A stretch of DNA of 64,000 nt from Flavobacteriales bacterium UBA6057 (lineage in GTDB: Bacteria; Bacteroidota; Bacteroidia; Flavobacteriales_G; Salibacteraceae). The notes beneath the pieces are model-generated. The model was given only the letters and a program-made list of their open reading frames with translations, made no database searches and was not told the DNA's origin. Below are positions 44,572-53,386 of the stretch, piece by piece. The translations under genes were made by a program, and so were the position numbers. The stretch lies in assembly GCA_002428995.1 (NCBI GenBank), contig DIYJ01000011.1:186001-250000 (forward strand). The letters are read 5' to 3'. The stretch's first letter is position 1; each line of letters begins with the position of its first letter.

Positions 44572-46676
44572 AGTGGGGGACAAGCCTTTGGACCCTCGTA
44601 TTCGCGGTAGTGTTTGGAGCTGCCAGCGCTCAGGACGCGCAGGTAGAAGATCGGCAATTGGCGATCGACCAGATCATCGAACTGATCTCTGAAAACCTGG
44701 AAACGGAAGACTTGGATTTCAGCACACTGCTGGAAGACCTCAACTATTACTATGAACATCCGCTGAACCTGAGCCGCGCCACGAGCGATGAACTGGAGCG
44801 GTTGTATCTCCTGGATCAGTTTCAGATCAATTACCTCCTGCGCCACATTCAGGAAACAGGCCGCCTGATCTCGATCTACGAATTGCAGGGCATTGAAGGG
44901 TTCGACCTGGAGACCATTGAGGCGATCCTGCCTTTTGCGAAGGTGAGTGATCAGTTGGATCGAAGGGTGTTGCGATGGGAAGACATTCGGAAGGAGGGAA
45001 GCCATGAAGCTTTTGTCCGCTGGCAACGAGTGCTGGAAGAAATGGAAGGATATTCTTTCATCGAGGATTCGGTGTTAGCAGAAAACCCCAACAGGCGCTA
45101 CCTCGGAAGCCCTGATCGCGTGTTTGGGCGTTATCGCTTTCGTTACCTCAACAACATCAGTGTGGGTTTTACGGTCGAAAAAGATGCAGGGGAAGAGTTT
45201 CGTCAGGATAGTATTCCCGGGGCGTTTGACTTTTATTCGGGACACATCTATTTCGGGAATTACGGCATTGTAAAGCACGCCATTGTGGGCGATTATCAGG
45301 TGCGCTTTGGACAGGGGTTAAATTTCTGGACAGGCCTCGCTTTTGGCAAATCGGCAGACATCAGCAGTATCAAGCGCACCGCACGGGAAATCACTCCGTA
45401 TGTTTCAGCAGACGAGAACAATTTCATGCGTGGAGCAGCCACTACGCTGGCCTTTGGTAAGCTTGAGGTGACCGGTTTCTACAGTCGCAAGAAGGTGGAT
45501 GCCAATGTCATTGCCCGGGACACGAGCGTGGCGGATATTGGTGAACCGGCAGTCACGGAGTTTTCTTCTTTTCAGCTCACAGGGTTCCACCGTACACCGG
45601 GCGAATTGCAGGATAAGGATGCAGTAGATGAAATGAACACCGGGGGACACTTGCGCTACATCACAGATCAGTTTCAGGTGGGCTTGACCGGCACTTACAC
45701 CAAATATTTTGGAGAATTCACACGCACACCTCAGTTGTACAATCAGTTTGAACCGACTGCGAGTTCGTTTTTTGTCGGTGGACTGGATTATCAATTTTTA
45801 GTGCGGAACATCCTTGCCTTCGGAGAGGTGTCGCAACACTCTGATGGAGGGACTGCTTTTCTGAATGGAGCGATTGTAAGTGTAGATCCGCGGTTGGACC
45901 TGTCTTTCCTTCAACGCTACTACCACGCCTCTTATGCCAACCCGCGCGGCAACGCTGTAGGTGAAGCCAGTCGCAATACGAATGAGCAGGGCATGTTTTT
46001 CGGCATGACGGCCAAACTCAGTAATCGCTGGACTTTTCGAGGGTTTTATGACCTCTTCAGCTTCCCCTGGCTACGATTTCGCACCAGCAGTCCATCGAAA
46101 GGGAATGAATACCTGGCGCAATTGGAGTTTAAACCCAAGCGCGGTGTGCTGATCTACGGGCGCTATCGCTTTGAAAACAAGGTTGAAAATGTCACGGTAG
46201 AAGGCAGCCCAACCCGAAGTTTTGGAACGCTGGAGCGTCAGTGGGTAAGGCTCAATGTACAGTATGCGCTTTCCAAATCGCTGAGTTTCCGCAATCGGGT
46301 AGAGTATACCTCCGTGCGTCTTCCGGCTGGCGGCCTCGAATCAGGATGGCTGATCTATCAGGATCTCGTCTACAAACCCTGGCCAGCGAAATACCAGTTC
46401 AAGCTCCGCTATGCCATGTTTGATACTGAAAGCTTTAACAGCCGCATTTATGCTTACGAGCACGATGTCCTCTATTCGTTCAGTGTTCCTGCTTATTATC
46501 ATCGTGGCAGTCGGTTCTACATTATTGCGGGATATGACATTTCCAGATGGAGTGATTTGACCGTTCGTGTAGCGCAGACTTTTCTGACGAACCGGGATGA
46601 AAGCGGAAGTGGACTCAACACCATTGATGGCCCCTCGCGAACGGAAGTGAAGGTGCAACTTCGGGTGAAGTTTTGA
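44568..46676 (+). CDS. Outer-membrane protein with N-terminal helix-hairpin-helix (ComEA-like) domain
   Basis: A 702-residue protein with a signal peptide (to about residue 21, GAASAQ), a helical region with tandem HhH (about 66-122: LNLSRATSDELERLYLLDQFQINYLL... ending GIEGFDLETIEAIL), then a long beta-rich C-terminal part (about 135-702) with aromatic strands and RYRF/YGRYRF motifs typical of a large outer-membrane barrel. HhH motifs usually bind DNA non-specifically. The combination of signal peptide, HhH and barrel is known in Bacteroidota, with unknown function as far as I know. It is coupled to the preceding barrel gene. Confidence 0.75.
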   Translation: MKWGTSLWTLVFAVVFGAASAQDAQVEDRQLAIDQIIELISENLETEDLDFSTLLEDLNYYYEHPLNLSRATSDELERLYLLDQFQINYLLRHIQETGRLISIYELQGIEGFDLETIEAILPFAKVSDQLDRRVLRWEDIRKEGSHEAFVRWQRVLEEMEGYSFIEDSVLAENPNRRYLGSPDRVFGRYRFRYLNNISVGFTVEKDAGEEFRQDSIPGAFDFYSGHIYFGNYGIVKHAIVGDYQVRFGQGLNFWTGLAFGKSADISSIKRTAREITPYVSADENNFMRGAATTLAFGKLEVTGFYSRKKVDANVIARDTSVADIGEPAVTEFSSFQLTGFHRTPGELQDKDAVDEMNTGGHLRYITDQFQVGLTGTYTKYFGEFTRTPQLYNQFEPTASSFFVGGLDYQFLVRNILAFGEVSQHSDGGTAFLNGAIVSVDPRLDLSFLQRYYHASYANPRGNAVGEASRNTNEQGMFFGMTAKLSNRWTFRGFYDLFSFPWLRFRTSSPSKGNEYLAQLEFKPKRGVLIYGRYRFENKVENVTVEGSPTRSFGTLERQWVRLNVQYALSKSLSFRNRVEYTSVRLPAGGLESGWLIYQDLVYKPWPAKYQFKLRYAMFDTESFNSRIYAYEHDVLYSFSVPAYYHRGSRFYIIAGYDISRWSDLTVRVAQTFLTNRDESGSGLNTIDGPSRTEVKVQLRVKF

Positions 46677-46858
46677 GTCTTGGATACTCACAGCCTTTCG
46701 TTTTCTGAGCGCCTTGATACCCGCATCTGGGATTTAGCTTCGGGAGCTTGCTCCAAGACAGGTCCGTTCAGAGTGAGTATTCTCTACATTATTGTATTCG
46801 CGGTTATCCCGCTGATCGTCCCTGTTCAATATTGAGTTCCGTTTTTCTTCTTTGATTC

Positions 46859-46888
46859 TTGGGAAATCACGGTGGGAGTGTATATTTA
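46859..46888 (+). promoter_or_regulatory. Promoter of the T9SS cargo gene at 46902
   Basis: TTG (46859-46861), 19 bases, TATATTTA (46881-46888, one mismatch from TAnnTTTG). The remaining intergenic bases from 46677 show no gene. Confidence 0.5.
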
Positions 46889-46901
46889 AAAACGCTCCAA
46901 A

Positions 46902-49004
46902 ATGAACTCCATGAAAAAGCTTCTGGTTTTGATTCTTTTGCTCACTGGGACGTTGATTTCCAATGCGCAAACACCTACCAACTTCTATCATATTCCATCC
47001 AATGCGGGTGTCAATAACCTGTTTTTCAATTCCAGCGTGTCGGGGAAGATCGTCTTCATTTACACCCAGGCTGAGTTGGCAGCTGCCGGTATTTCAGGGG
47101 CTTCAGGTATTGGATCGATTTGGTTTCGTCACAATCAGGCCATGTCCGGCTCGTTGACCAACTTTGAGGTTACCATGGGGCATTCCACGCTGGGTGTGCC
47201 CATCACCAGCTTCGCAGGCAACTTCAATTCAGGCAGTCCACAAGTCGTGTTGTCTTCTGCATCCTACAATTATTCCTCTGTTGCAGGTACCTGGAATGTT
47301 CCGGCCAACGGATGGACAGAAATGCAACTCACCACCCCGTTTGCGTACAACGGTGTCGACAACATTGCCATCCAAATCAGCTTTTCTTCTTCTTCCGTTC
47401 CTGTTCCGTTTTATGCGGATAATGGAGGTGTGCCTATTACGCAGTACGCCAACTCAAACACTGCAACGACTGCAAGTGCGAACACCGCACGGCCAATGAT
47501 GGGCTTTTCTCCACCGCCTTCCACTGCACCACCCGTGGTTAGCTTTGAATCTTCTGACAGTGTGATTTGTCAGAATGAGTGCATCAGCTTCGCAGATTTG
47601 TCTGCGCAATTTCCAACCAGTTGGACGTGGACTTTCCCGGGCAGTGTCCAGGGAGGTGCTTCCGTGCAGAATCCAGACACCGTTTGCTACATGGTGCCCG
47701 GTAACTATGATGTGAAACTCGTGGCTTCCAACTCGTTTGGTTCGGATTCATTAACCATTCCCAACATGATCATTGTCAAGCCTGCGAGTATTGCATCGTT
47801 TTCAGCTTCTGGTGATTCGGTTTGTGCGGGCGATTCCGTTTCGTTTGTGAATACTTCTACGGCTGGTGCTATTTCCAACACCTGGACTGTAAATGGATCG
47901 ATGGCTGCCAGCACTCAGGACTTTGTGTTAAACCCCGTTTCGTCCGGCTCCTCCACCGTGGTCTTGACTGTGGAAAGCAATTCTGGATGCATCACCTCCG
48001 CTGAGGTTGAGATTCATGCAGACAGCCTGCCTCCAGTCAATACGGTTACATCTGACAGCATTATCTGCATCGGTGAAACCGTCACTTTTGCCGCTACTCC
48101 GTTTTTGGATTATGCATGGCTTTTGGATGGAGTCAACATCAACGTTGGAACGCTGACTACTGTGGATTTCACGACATCCGGCAGCTTCGATGTAGACCTG
48201 ATTGCCACATCAGGAGTGTGCGTGGATACCATTCAATTGCCCCTGATTTTGGTTGGAGATGATCCACAGCCTGACTTTCAAATGAACGAGACAGAGCTCT
48301 GCATCAGCGATACACTCCACCTCACCAACACCAGTGTCAGCAATGCCAATGACTTTACATGGAAGATCAATGGAGCTGTCGTGAGCAATGCGCAGGACTA
48401 CAGCACTGTATTAACCAACCTTGGAGCCAACACTGTTCGCTTGGTGGCAACGGATCTGGGATGTGTGGACAGCACAGAGCAGGTTGTGATCATTGAGCCC
48501 GAGCCGATTGCCATTTTCAGTTCTTCAGGAACAGGTCAGCCCTGGGAGTTAACTTTTATGGATCAGTCCGTAGATGCCTCCACATTTGCATGGGATTTTG
48601 GCGATGGAAATACATCTACTGCTCAAAATCCTACGCATAGCTATGCAACAGGCGGTAACTATCAGGTTTGCCTCACCGTTGCCACTGATGTCGGTTGTGA
48701 GCACACCACCTGTGAAGTCATCGATGCTCCGGTTGGAATGGCCGATGTATGGGAAGAGCAATCGCTACAGGTCTATCCGAATCCTTTCTCAGAAGCTGTT
48801 TATTTGGAAACGGAGCTTGTTGAACCCTTGACGGTGAGGTGGCGCGATCTGACTGGACGGGAACTGAGAACCGTCCGCCTTGAGCCTTCAGCTTCTCCGC
48901 AGATTCTCACATTGGAAGATGCTCCGGCAGGAGTTTATTTTCTGGAGGTGACTTCCGGAGATACTTCTTCTGTGGTTCGGATCGTAAAGGAAGAAGCTCG
49001 GTAG
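46902..49004 (+). CDS. Secreted PKD-domain protein with T9SS type A sorting domain
   Basis: A 700-residue secreted protein. A signal peptide (KKLLVLILLLTGTLISNAQ) is followed by a fibronectin- or lectin-like N-terminal domain (about 30-200), several PKD-like domains (about 215-300 and 530-610; TWTFPGSVQGGASVQNPDTVCYMVPGNYDV and FAWDFGDGNTSTAQNPTHSYATGGNYQVCLTV), cysteine pairs and a C-terminal T9SS domain with LQVYPNPFSEAVYLE and PAGVYFLEV. Exported to the cell surface by T9SS, it may bind or join with glycans. No enzymatic domain seen. Start ATG 46902 or 46911. Confidence 0.85.
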   Translation: MNSMKKLLVLILLLTGTLISNAQTPTNFYHIPSNAGVNNLFFNSSVSGKIVFIYTQAELAAAGISGASGIGSIWFRHNQAMSGSLTNFEVTMGHSTLGVPITSFAGNFNSGSPQVVLSSASYNYSSVAGTWNVPANGWTEMQLTTPFAYNGVDNIAIQISFSSSSVPVPFYADNGGVPITQYANSNTATTASANTARPMMGFSPPPSTAPPVVSFESSDSVICQNECISFADLSAQFPTSWTWTFPGSVQGGASVQNPDTVCYMVPGNYDVKLVASNSFGSDSLTIPNMIIVKPASIASFSASGDSVCAGDSVSFVNTSTAGAISNTWTVNGSMAASTQDFVLNPVSSGSSTVVLTVESNSGCITSAEVEIHADSLPPVNTVTSDSIICIGETVTFAATPFLDYAWLLDGVNINVGTLTTVDFTTSGSFDVDLIATSGVCVDTIQLPLILVGDDPQPDFQMNETELCISDTLHLTNTSVSNANDFTWKINGAVVSNAQDYSTVLTNLGANTVRLVATDLGCVDSTEQVVIIEPEPIAIFSSSGTGQPWELTFMDQSVDASTFAWDFGDGNTSTAQNPTHSYATGGNYQVCLTVATDVGCEHTTCEVIDAPVGMADVWEEQSLQVYPNPFSEAVYLETELVEPLTVRWRDLTGRELRTVRLEPSASPQILTLEDAPAGVYFLEVTSGDTSSVVRIVKEEAR

Positions 49005-49028
49005 TGTATTCAGAAGCTCTGGGTCAGG

Positions 49029-49733
49029 TTATTGAATGATCTTGGCCAGACAGACTACCAGGGCGGCAGTTTCCGTTCGGAGTCGTTTCTCGCCCAGGTC
49101 CAGCATTTTGAATCCTGAAGCGTGCGCATCGTTGATTTCTGCAGTGCTGAAATCGCCTTCCGGGCCGATGGCTACCAGTTTGGAAGTATCCACCGGCTTC
49201 ATCAAAGCACTCAGTGGCTCTTTCTTTTCATCCTCCTCGCAATGAGCCATCCAGCATTCGCCCTCGAATCCCAGGATCGATTGAAAGTCCGTCAATTCAT
49301 CGATTTGAGGTAGCCATAATCCTTCACTTTGTTTCATGGCACTGATCGCGATCTTCTGCAATCGAGCCGTATTTACGCGCGATCGTTCCGATTGTGCACA
49401 TTGGATGGGGATGATGCGCTGGACGCCTATTTCAGTAGCCTTTTCGACCACCATTTCCATGCGGGCAGTGTTTTTGGTTGGAGCTACTGCGAGGCACAGG
49501 TTCGATTCCTGTGCCGTTGGTTCAGTGAGAGTGTTGATTCGAGCGCTGAATCGCTTTTTGTGCTCCACAACCGTTGCAGAAGCCAATTGTCCAACACCAT
49601 TCACCAGTTGAATTTCTGAACCCGGTTGAAGGCGCAAGACTTTTGCATGGCGGGCTTCTTCGTCCGAGAGCTCTATTGCAGAGCCAAGGGCTAAATGGCG
49701 CGTGTAGAAACGTGGCAGATCAGGCAAATTCAT
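49029..49733 (-). CDS. rsmE: 16S rRNA (uracil(1498)-N(3))-methyltransferase
   Basis: A 234-residue SPOUT methyltransferase: N-terminal PUA-like part (HAKVLRLQPGSEIQLVNGVGQL), then VEKATEIGVQRIIPIQCAQSERS, LVAIGPEGDFS and LRTETAALVVCL, all hallmark RsmE segments. It methylates U1498 of 16S rRNA with SAM. ATG 49733 is chosen; a longer frame to 49877 lacks conservation and overlaps the neighbour. Confidence 0.93.
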   Translation of the reverse strand: MNLPDLPRFYTRHLALGSAIELSDEEARHAKVLRLQPGSEIQLVNGVGQLASATVVEHKKRFSARINTLTEPTAQESNLCLAVAPTKNTARMEMVVEKATEIGVQRIIPIQCAQSERSRVNTARLQKIAISAMKQSEGLWLPQIDELTDFQSILGFEGECWMAHCEEDEKKEPLSALMKPVDTSKLVAIGPEGDFSTAEINDAHASGFKMLDLGEKRLRTETAALVVCLAKIIQ

Positions 49734-49815
49734 AGCACGAAAGTGCAGATTCACCCTTGAAAGCGAAAAGGTGATTTCGAATCTCTGCGAGCGGCAGGAA
49801 GATGGCTGCTGCCGA

Positions 49816-50817
49816 CTACCTGACTGAGCTAACAGTTTTGAAGGTCTCGGTGCCTTCAGCGGTGCGAACCTGAACAATCAGTACTCCGGTGGCGGCATCG
49901 CTAAGGTCAATCGTTGTCCTCTTTTGCAATGGAGTCGATTGGTGGATCAAACGGCCATTCACATCGAACACCTGAACGTGCTCCAAGACACTTGTTGCAT
50001 GCTCCAGCGCCAACTGCTGACCAACCCATCGGGGCTCAATTTGGTGCTCATTGTAGAGCTCCCGAACACTAACAGTAGAGTCTATCGAGCTGTCCTGAGG
50101 CGCGACTAAGCAGGGAAGCATGACATCAAATCCATATTCCAAACTGTTCAATCCCTGATCGTAAACCTGCAGCGAACCTGGGTTGCCAACAGGAGTGTAT
50201 ACTCTGCAATACACATCACTCACTCCGGTGCCGCCCGTGTGCGTATAGTTGATGGAGTACTCACCAGGGCTTAAACAAGCGGTGGCAGAAGTGAAGTACA
50301 CGGAGGTGTCCGCCAGTTCCAGCTGCCCCGTTGCGACCACTTGGTTCATGCTGTCGGTGACGGTGTAGTCAAAGGTGTAAGACAGGCTGTCGCTGGTGGT
50401 TTTCTGAATGGAAAACGAAATGGGCGTGCAGTTGGCATAGCACAGGTCAACATCCAGTGAATAACTACAAACAAAAGAGTCGCTGGGTGCAGTGTAGAGG
50501 CCCAGTGTTACACCGTTAAGTGTGTTGGATGACACATCCATGTCTTTGATCAGGGAATGCCGGCTTGTTGCCGAGAGGGCAAAAAGGTTCACTATTTCTG
50601 TCGCTAACGTGTCGTTGCTCCCGGAGATCAATTGAAAGACCGGATAATCGTAAATCTGAGATGATTGATTGTCAACCATTACAATGATGGTGGAATCGGC
50701 AAATAATGGATCGAAGTGGACACTGTTGATGATCAGCGAATCGCAGGCATTTTGTGCCTGACATAGATAGGCCGAGCAGGTTAGCAGCACCGTAACAAAG
50801 AGTGTGATGGATCTCAT
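49816..50817 (-). CDS. Secreted protein with T9SS-type C-terminal domain, unknown function
   Basis: A 333-residue secreted protein: signal peptide (MRSITLFVTVLLTCSAYLCQA), a beta-rich, Thr/Ser-rich body with four or more Cys in CSYSLDVDLCYANC and TACLSPGEY, and a C-terminal T9SS-like domain (about 245-333) with VQVFDVNGRLIHQSTPLQKRTTIDLSDAATGVLIVQVRTAEGTETFKTV. The usual YPNP start of type A domains is replaced here by EPRWVGQQL. I see no enzyme motif. Divergently placed with a weak -7 box TATGTTCG at 50840. Confidence 0.75.
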   Translation of the reverse strand: MRSITLFVTVLLTCSAYLCQAQNACDSLIINSVHFDPLFADSTIIVMVDNQSSQIYDYPVFQLISGSNDTLATEIVNLFALSATSRHSLIKDMDVSSNTLNGVTLGLYTAPSDSFVCSYSLDVDLCYANCTPISFSIQKTTSDSLSYTFDYTVTDSMNQVVATGQLELADTSVYFTSATACLSPGEYSINYTHTGGTGVSDVYCRVYTPVGNPGSLQVYDQGLNSLEYGFDVMLPCLVAPQDSSIDSTVSVRELYNEHQIEPRWVGQQLALEHATSVLEHVQVFDVNGRLIHQSTPLQKRTTIDLSDAATGVLIVQVRTAEGTETFKTVSSVR

Positions 50818-50933
50818 GAGTCGAGTTTCTTGGAAGACGCGAACATAGGTTCATGGTGTAGAGGACGATGTCAACAGCACCAACGATCCTCGAAAACCTA
50901 CCAATCGCACCGAAAAGTTATCAGTGCGGAAAC

Positions 50934-50961
50934 AAAAAAGGGCCGCCCAAAGGCAGCCCTT
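50934..50961 (-). terminator. Intrinsic terminator of pckA
   Basis: On the minus strand AAGGGCTGCC, TTTG loop, GGCGGCCCTT, with one mismatch, followed by a T-run. Confidence 0.88.
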
Positions 50962-50985
50962 CACAAGTTAGGTTGTTAGACGAGA

Positions 50986-52602
50986 TCACGCGTTCTGCAC
51001 CACTCGTGGGGCAGCTTTCATGATCTCCTCATTTGCATAGGATTCAAACTTTTTAAAGTTCTCTACAAATGCTTCAGCCAGATCGTTGGCTTTCTTGTCA
51101 TATCCTGCTTTGTCCGACCATGTGTTTCTCGGATCAAGAATTTCAGAAGGAACACCAGGGCAGGAAGTAGGCATGTTGAGGCCAAATACTTCATGCTGGG
51201 TATATTCTACACCGTCCAGCTTTCCGTTCAGGATCGCAGTAATCATGGCGCGGGTGTAAGGAAGCTTGATTCGCTCCCCAACTCCGTATTCTCCACCGCT
51301 CCATCCGGTATTGATCAACCAGATGTTCACACCGTGCTCATTCATTTTCTTACCCAGCATCTCAGCGTACTGAGTAGGGTGAAGAGGAAGGAATGGTGCT
51401 CCAAAGCAAGCTGAGAATGTAGTCTGAGGTTCAGTCACTCCAGCCTCTGTACCTGCAACCTTGGCGGTGTAGCCAGAGATGAAGTGATACATCGCTTGTC
51501 CGGTAGTAAGCTTAGAAACCGGAGGCAATACACCAAAAGCATCTGCTGTAAGGAAGAAGATGTTTTTAGGAATTCCACCGGTAGAAGGCTTAGCGATGCC
51601 CTCAATGTGATGGATCGGGTAGCTTACCCGTGTGTTTTCTGTCTTCGATCCATTGCTGTAGTCCACCTTGCTGGTTCCTTCCAACACTTCGATGTTCTCA
51701 AGCAGAGCTCCGAACTTGATGGCCTTCCAAATCTGTGGTTCCTTCTCTTCGCTGAGGTCGATACACTTGGCATAGCAACCACCTTCAAAGTTGAAAATAC
51801 CATTGGCGGTCCATCCGTGTTCATCATCACCGATGAGCTGACGGTCTGGATCTGCAGACAATGTAGTTTTTCCAGTTCCTGAAAGCCCAAAGAACACTGC
51901 TGTATCACCTTCTTCGCCTTTGTTGGCAGAGCAGTGCATGCTCAATACATTGCGGTCTTGTGGAAGCACATAGTTGAGCACAGTAAAGATGCCCTTCTTA
52001 ATCTCTCCAGTGTAGCCAGAACCACCCACCATCGCAATCTTACGTGTGAAGTCGAGGATGCTGAAGTTGTGCTGACGTGTGCCATCGATTTCAGGATCTG
52101 CGTGGAAACCTGGCGCACAGATGATCGTCCATTCCGGATCGAAGTTTTCTTGCTCCTCTTCCGTAGGGCGCAGGAACATGTTGTAGGCAAACATGTTGCT
52201 CCAGGGCAATTCAGTGACTACGCGAATGTTCAGCTTGTGCTCAGGGTCAGCGCAAGCGATGCAATCTCTTACATAAATGTCTTTATTCATGAGGTAGGCA
52301 CGCATGCGGTTCAGCAGTGGCTCTACCTTTTCAGCTTCGAAACGATTGTTGAAGCTTCCATCCCACCAGACTGTGTCTTTGGTGGTTTCGTCAAATACGA
52401 TGAACTTGTCTTTTGGCGATCTGCCGGTAAACTCACCCGTATCGATTGCCAAGGCTCCGGTGTCGGTTAGAAAGCCCTCACCATTCAGGATGGTGTCTTC
52501 AACGAGTTCGGCTGGCTCGAGGTTCCAATAAGCGGCTCGAACGTTGCCTAATCCCAAATCAGCTACAGAGGCATTCTTTGGTTTTCTTCCGAATTCATTC
52601 AT
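50986..52602 (-). CDS. pckA: Phosphoenolpyruvate carboxykinase (ATP)
   Basis: A 538-residue gluconeogenic enzyme turning oxaloacetate and ATP to PEP, ADP and CO2. It has the kinase-1a loop GLSGTGKTTLSADP, the LIGDDEHGW kinase-2 segment, FTGRSPKDKFIV and WSGGEYGVGERIKLPYTRAM near the C-terminus. Length normal for the ATP-type. It is transcribed alone, with a strong terminator. Confidence 0.97.
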   Translation of the reverse strand: MNEFGRKPKNASVADLGLGNVRAAYWNLEPAELVEDTILNGEGFLTDTGALAIDTGEFTGRSPKDKFIVFDETTKDTVWWDGSFNNRFEAEKVEPLLNRMRAYLMNKDIYVRDCIACADPEHKLNIRVVTELPWSNMFAYNMFLRPTEEEQENFDPEWTIICAPGFHADPEIDGTRQHNFSILDFTRKIAMVGGSGYTGEIKKGIFTVLNYVLPQDRNVLSMHCSANKGEEGDTAVFFGLSGTGKTTLSADPDRQLIGDDEHGWTANGIFNFEGGCYAKCIDLSEEKEPQIWKAIKFGALLENIEVLEGTSKVDYSNGSKTENTRVSYPIHHIEGIAKPSTGGIPKNIFFLTADAFGVLPPVSKLTTGQAMYHFISGYTAKVAGTEAGVTEPQTTFSACFGAPFLPLHPTQYAEMLGKKMNEHGVNIWLINTGWSGGEYGVGERIKLPYTRAMITAILNGKLDGVEYTQHEVFGLNMPTSCPGVPSEILDPRNTWSDKAGYDKKANDLAEAFVENFKKFESYANEEIMKAAPRVVQNA

Positions 52603-52710
52603 AAAATTGAATTTGTCTTAAACCTGGATTAAGATTTAATTGAATTTAAGGTTGCAAAGTTTGTGATTCATTTATCGCAAAGGCAGGAAAAGCGGCCTTT
52701 TTTTACACAA

Positions 52711-53115
52711 TTAGTGCTCTTTCCTGATAAATAGACGAATGGCATCCACGAGTAGCAAAGTCCACCCGATAATCAGGAGCGATCCACCAAAAGGTGTAAC
52801 CGGTCCGAGCCATAAAAGGTTTGCGTTAAGAACCTCTTGAAGGTTCAATAAATAGATAGAGAAGGAGAAAAAGACAGTGCCCAAGGCAAAGAGCGTTACA
52901 ATTACTTTTTCAAAGCCGATGTGAAACGCATGTCCCTTGATTCCGAGAACAATCAGCATAATGGCATGATACATCTGAAATCTCACTCCTGTTTCGAAAG
53001 AGTCTAATTGTGCTTCCGTAAGCAAATCTTTCAGCGCATGAGCGCCCAGGGCTCCCAGAATTACACTGGTCAAAGCGAAGATTGTTCCCGCCAAAAAGGC
53101 TCTTTTCCTCATCAT
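52711..53115 (-). CDS. DUF423 integral membrane protein
   Basis: A 134-residue protein with four hydrophobic helices. It matches the DUF423 (YgdD) family: FALTSVILGALGAHALKDLL near the start, YHAIMLIVLG, FALGTVFFSFSIYLLNL and TPFGGSLLIIGWTLLLVDA. Function is unknown. The start codon touches the 7-2-7 palindrome at 53115-53130. The 108 bases after pckA hold no gene. Confidence 0.9.
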   Translation of the reverse strand: MMRKRAFLAGTIFALTSVILGALGAHALKDLLTEAQLDSFETGVRFQMYHAIMLIVLGIKGHAFHIGFEKVIVTLFALGTVFFSFSIYLLNLQEVLNANLLWLGPVTPFGGSLLIIGWTLLLVDAIRLFIRKEH

Positions 53116-53130
53116 AATCCGAACGGATTA
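53115..53130. promoter_or_regulatory. Perfect 7-2-7 palindrome at the DUF423 start
   Basis: TAATCCG AA CGGATTA, perfect inverted repeat touching the start codon. It may be an operator or an RNA hairpin that hides the start. Same layout (7-2-7) as the 34786 palindrome but a different sequence. Confidence 0.4.
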
Positions 53131-53287
53131 GCTACAAATATTGAGGGAAATGCCACTCTCGCATGAAAGAGTTTTCACTATTGATCAACAATTCGTTAGC
53201 GATCAGCAAGCTTTTGCCTGTGTTCAATTTCCATCGAGGTCCTTTTTTCTCTACAGTCAGACAAGCAAAGCTTTCGATGCATTAAAG

Positions 53288-53323
53288 CTGATAGCCTGTG
53301 ACTGATAGCTAGCAACTAATAGC
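53288..53323 (+). repeat. Three direct 8-mers with 14-base period
   Basis: CTGATAGC at 53288, CTGATAGC at 53302 and CTAATAGC at 53316, each 14 bases apart. It is upstream of a weak -7 box (TACATTCG, 53362-53369) for the gene at 53387. The 271-base gap 53116-53386 holds no gene. Confidence 0.6.
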
Positions 53324-53386
53324 TTTTCATAACTCTCTTCCTTTCGATAAACTCAGCTCGTTACATTCGCCCCCAAAGCTTATTGA

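Noticed and set aside
52679..52704. Plus-strand terminator (AAAGGC/GCCTTT and T-run)
   Set aside because: No plus-strand gene ends here; both neighbours run on the minus strand, so its role is unclear.
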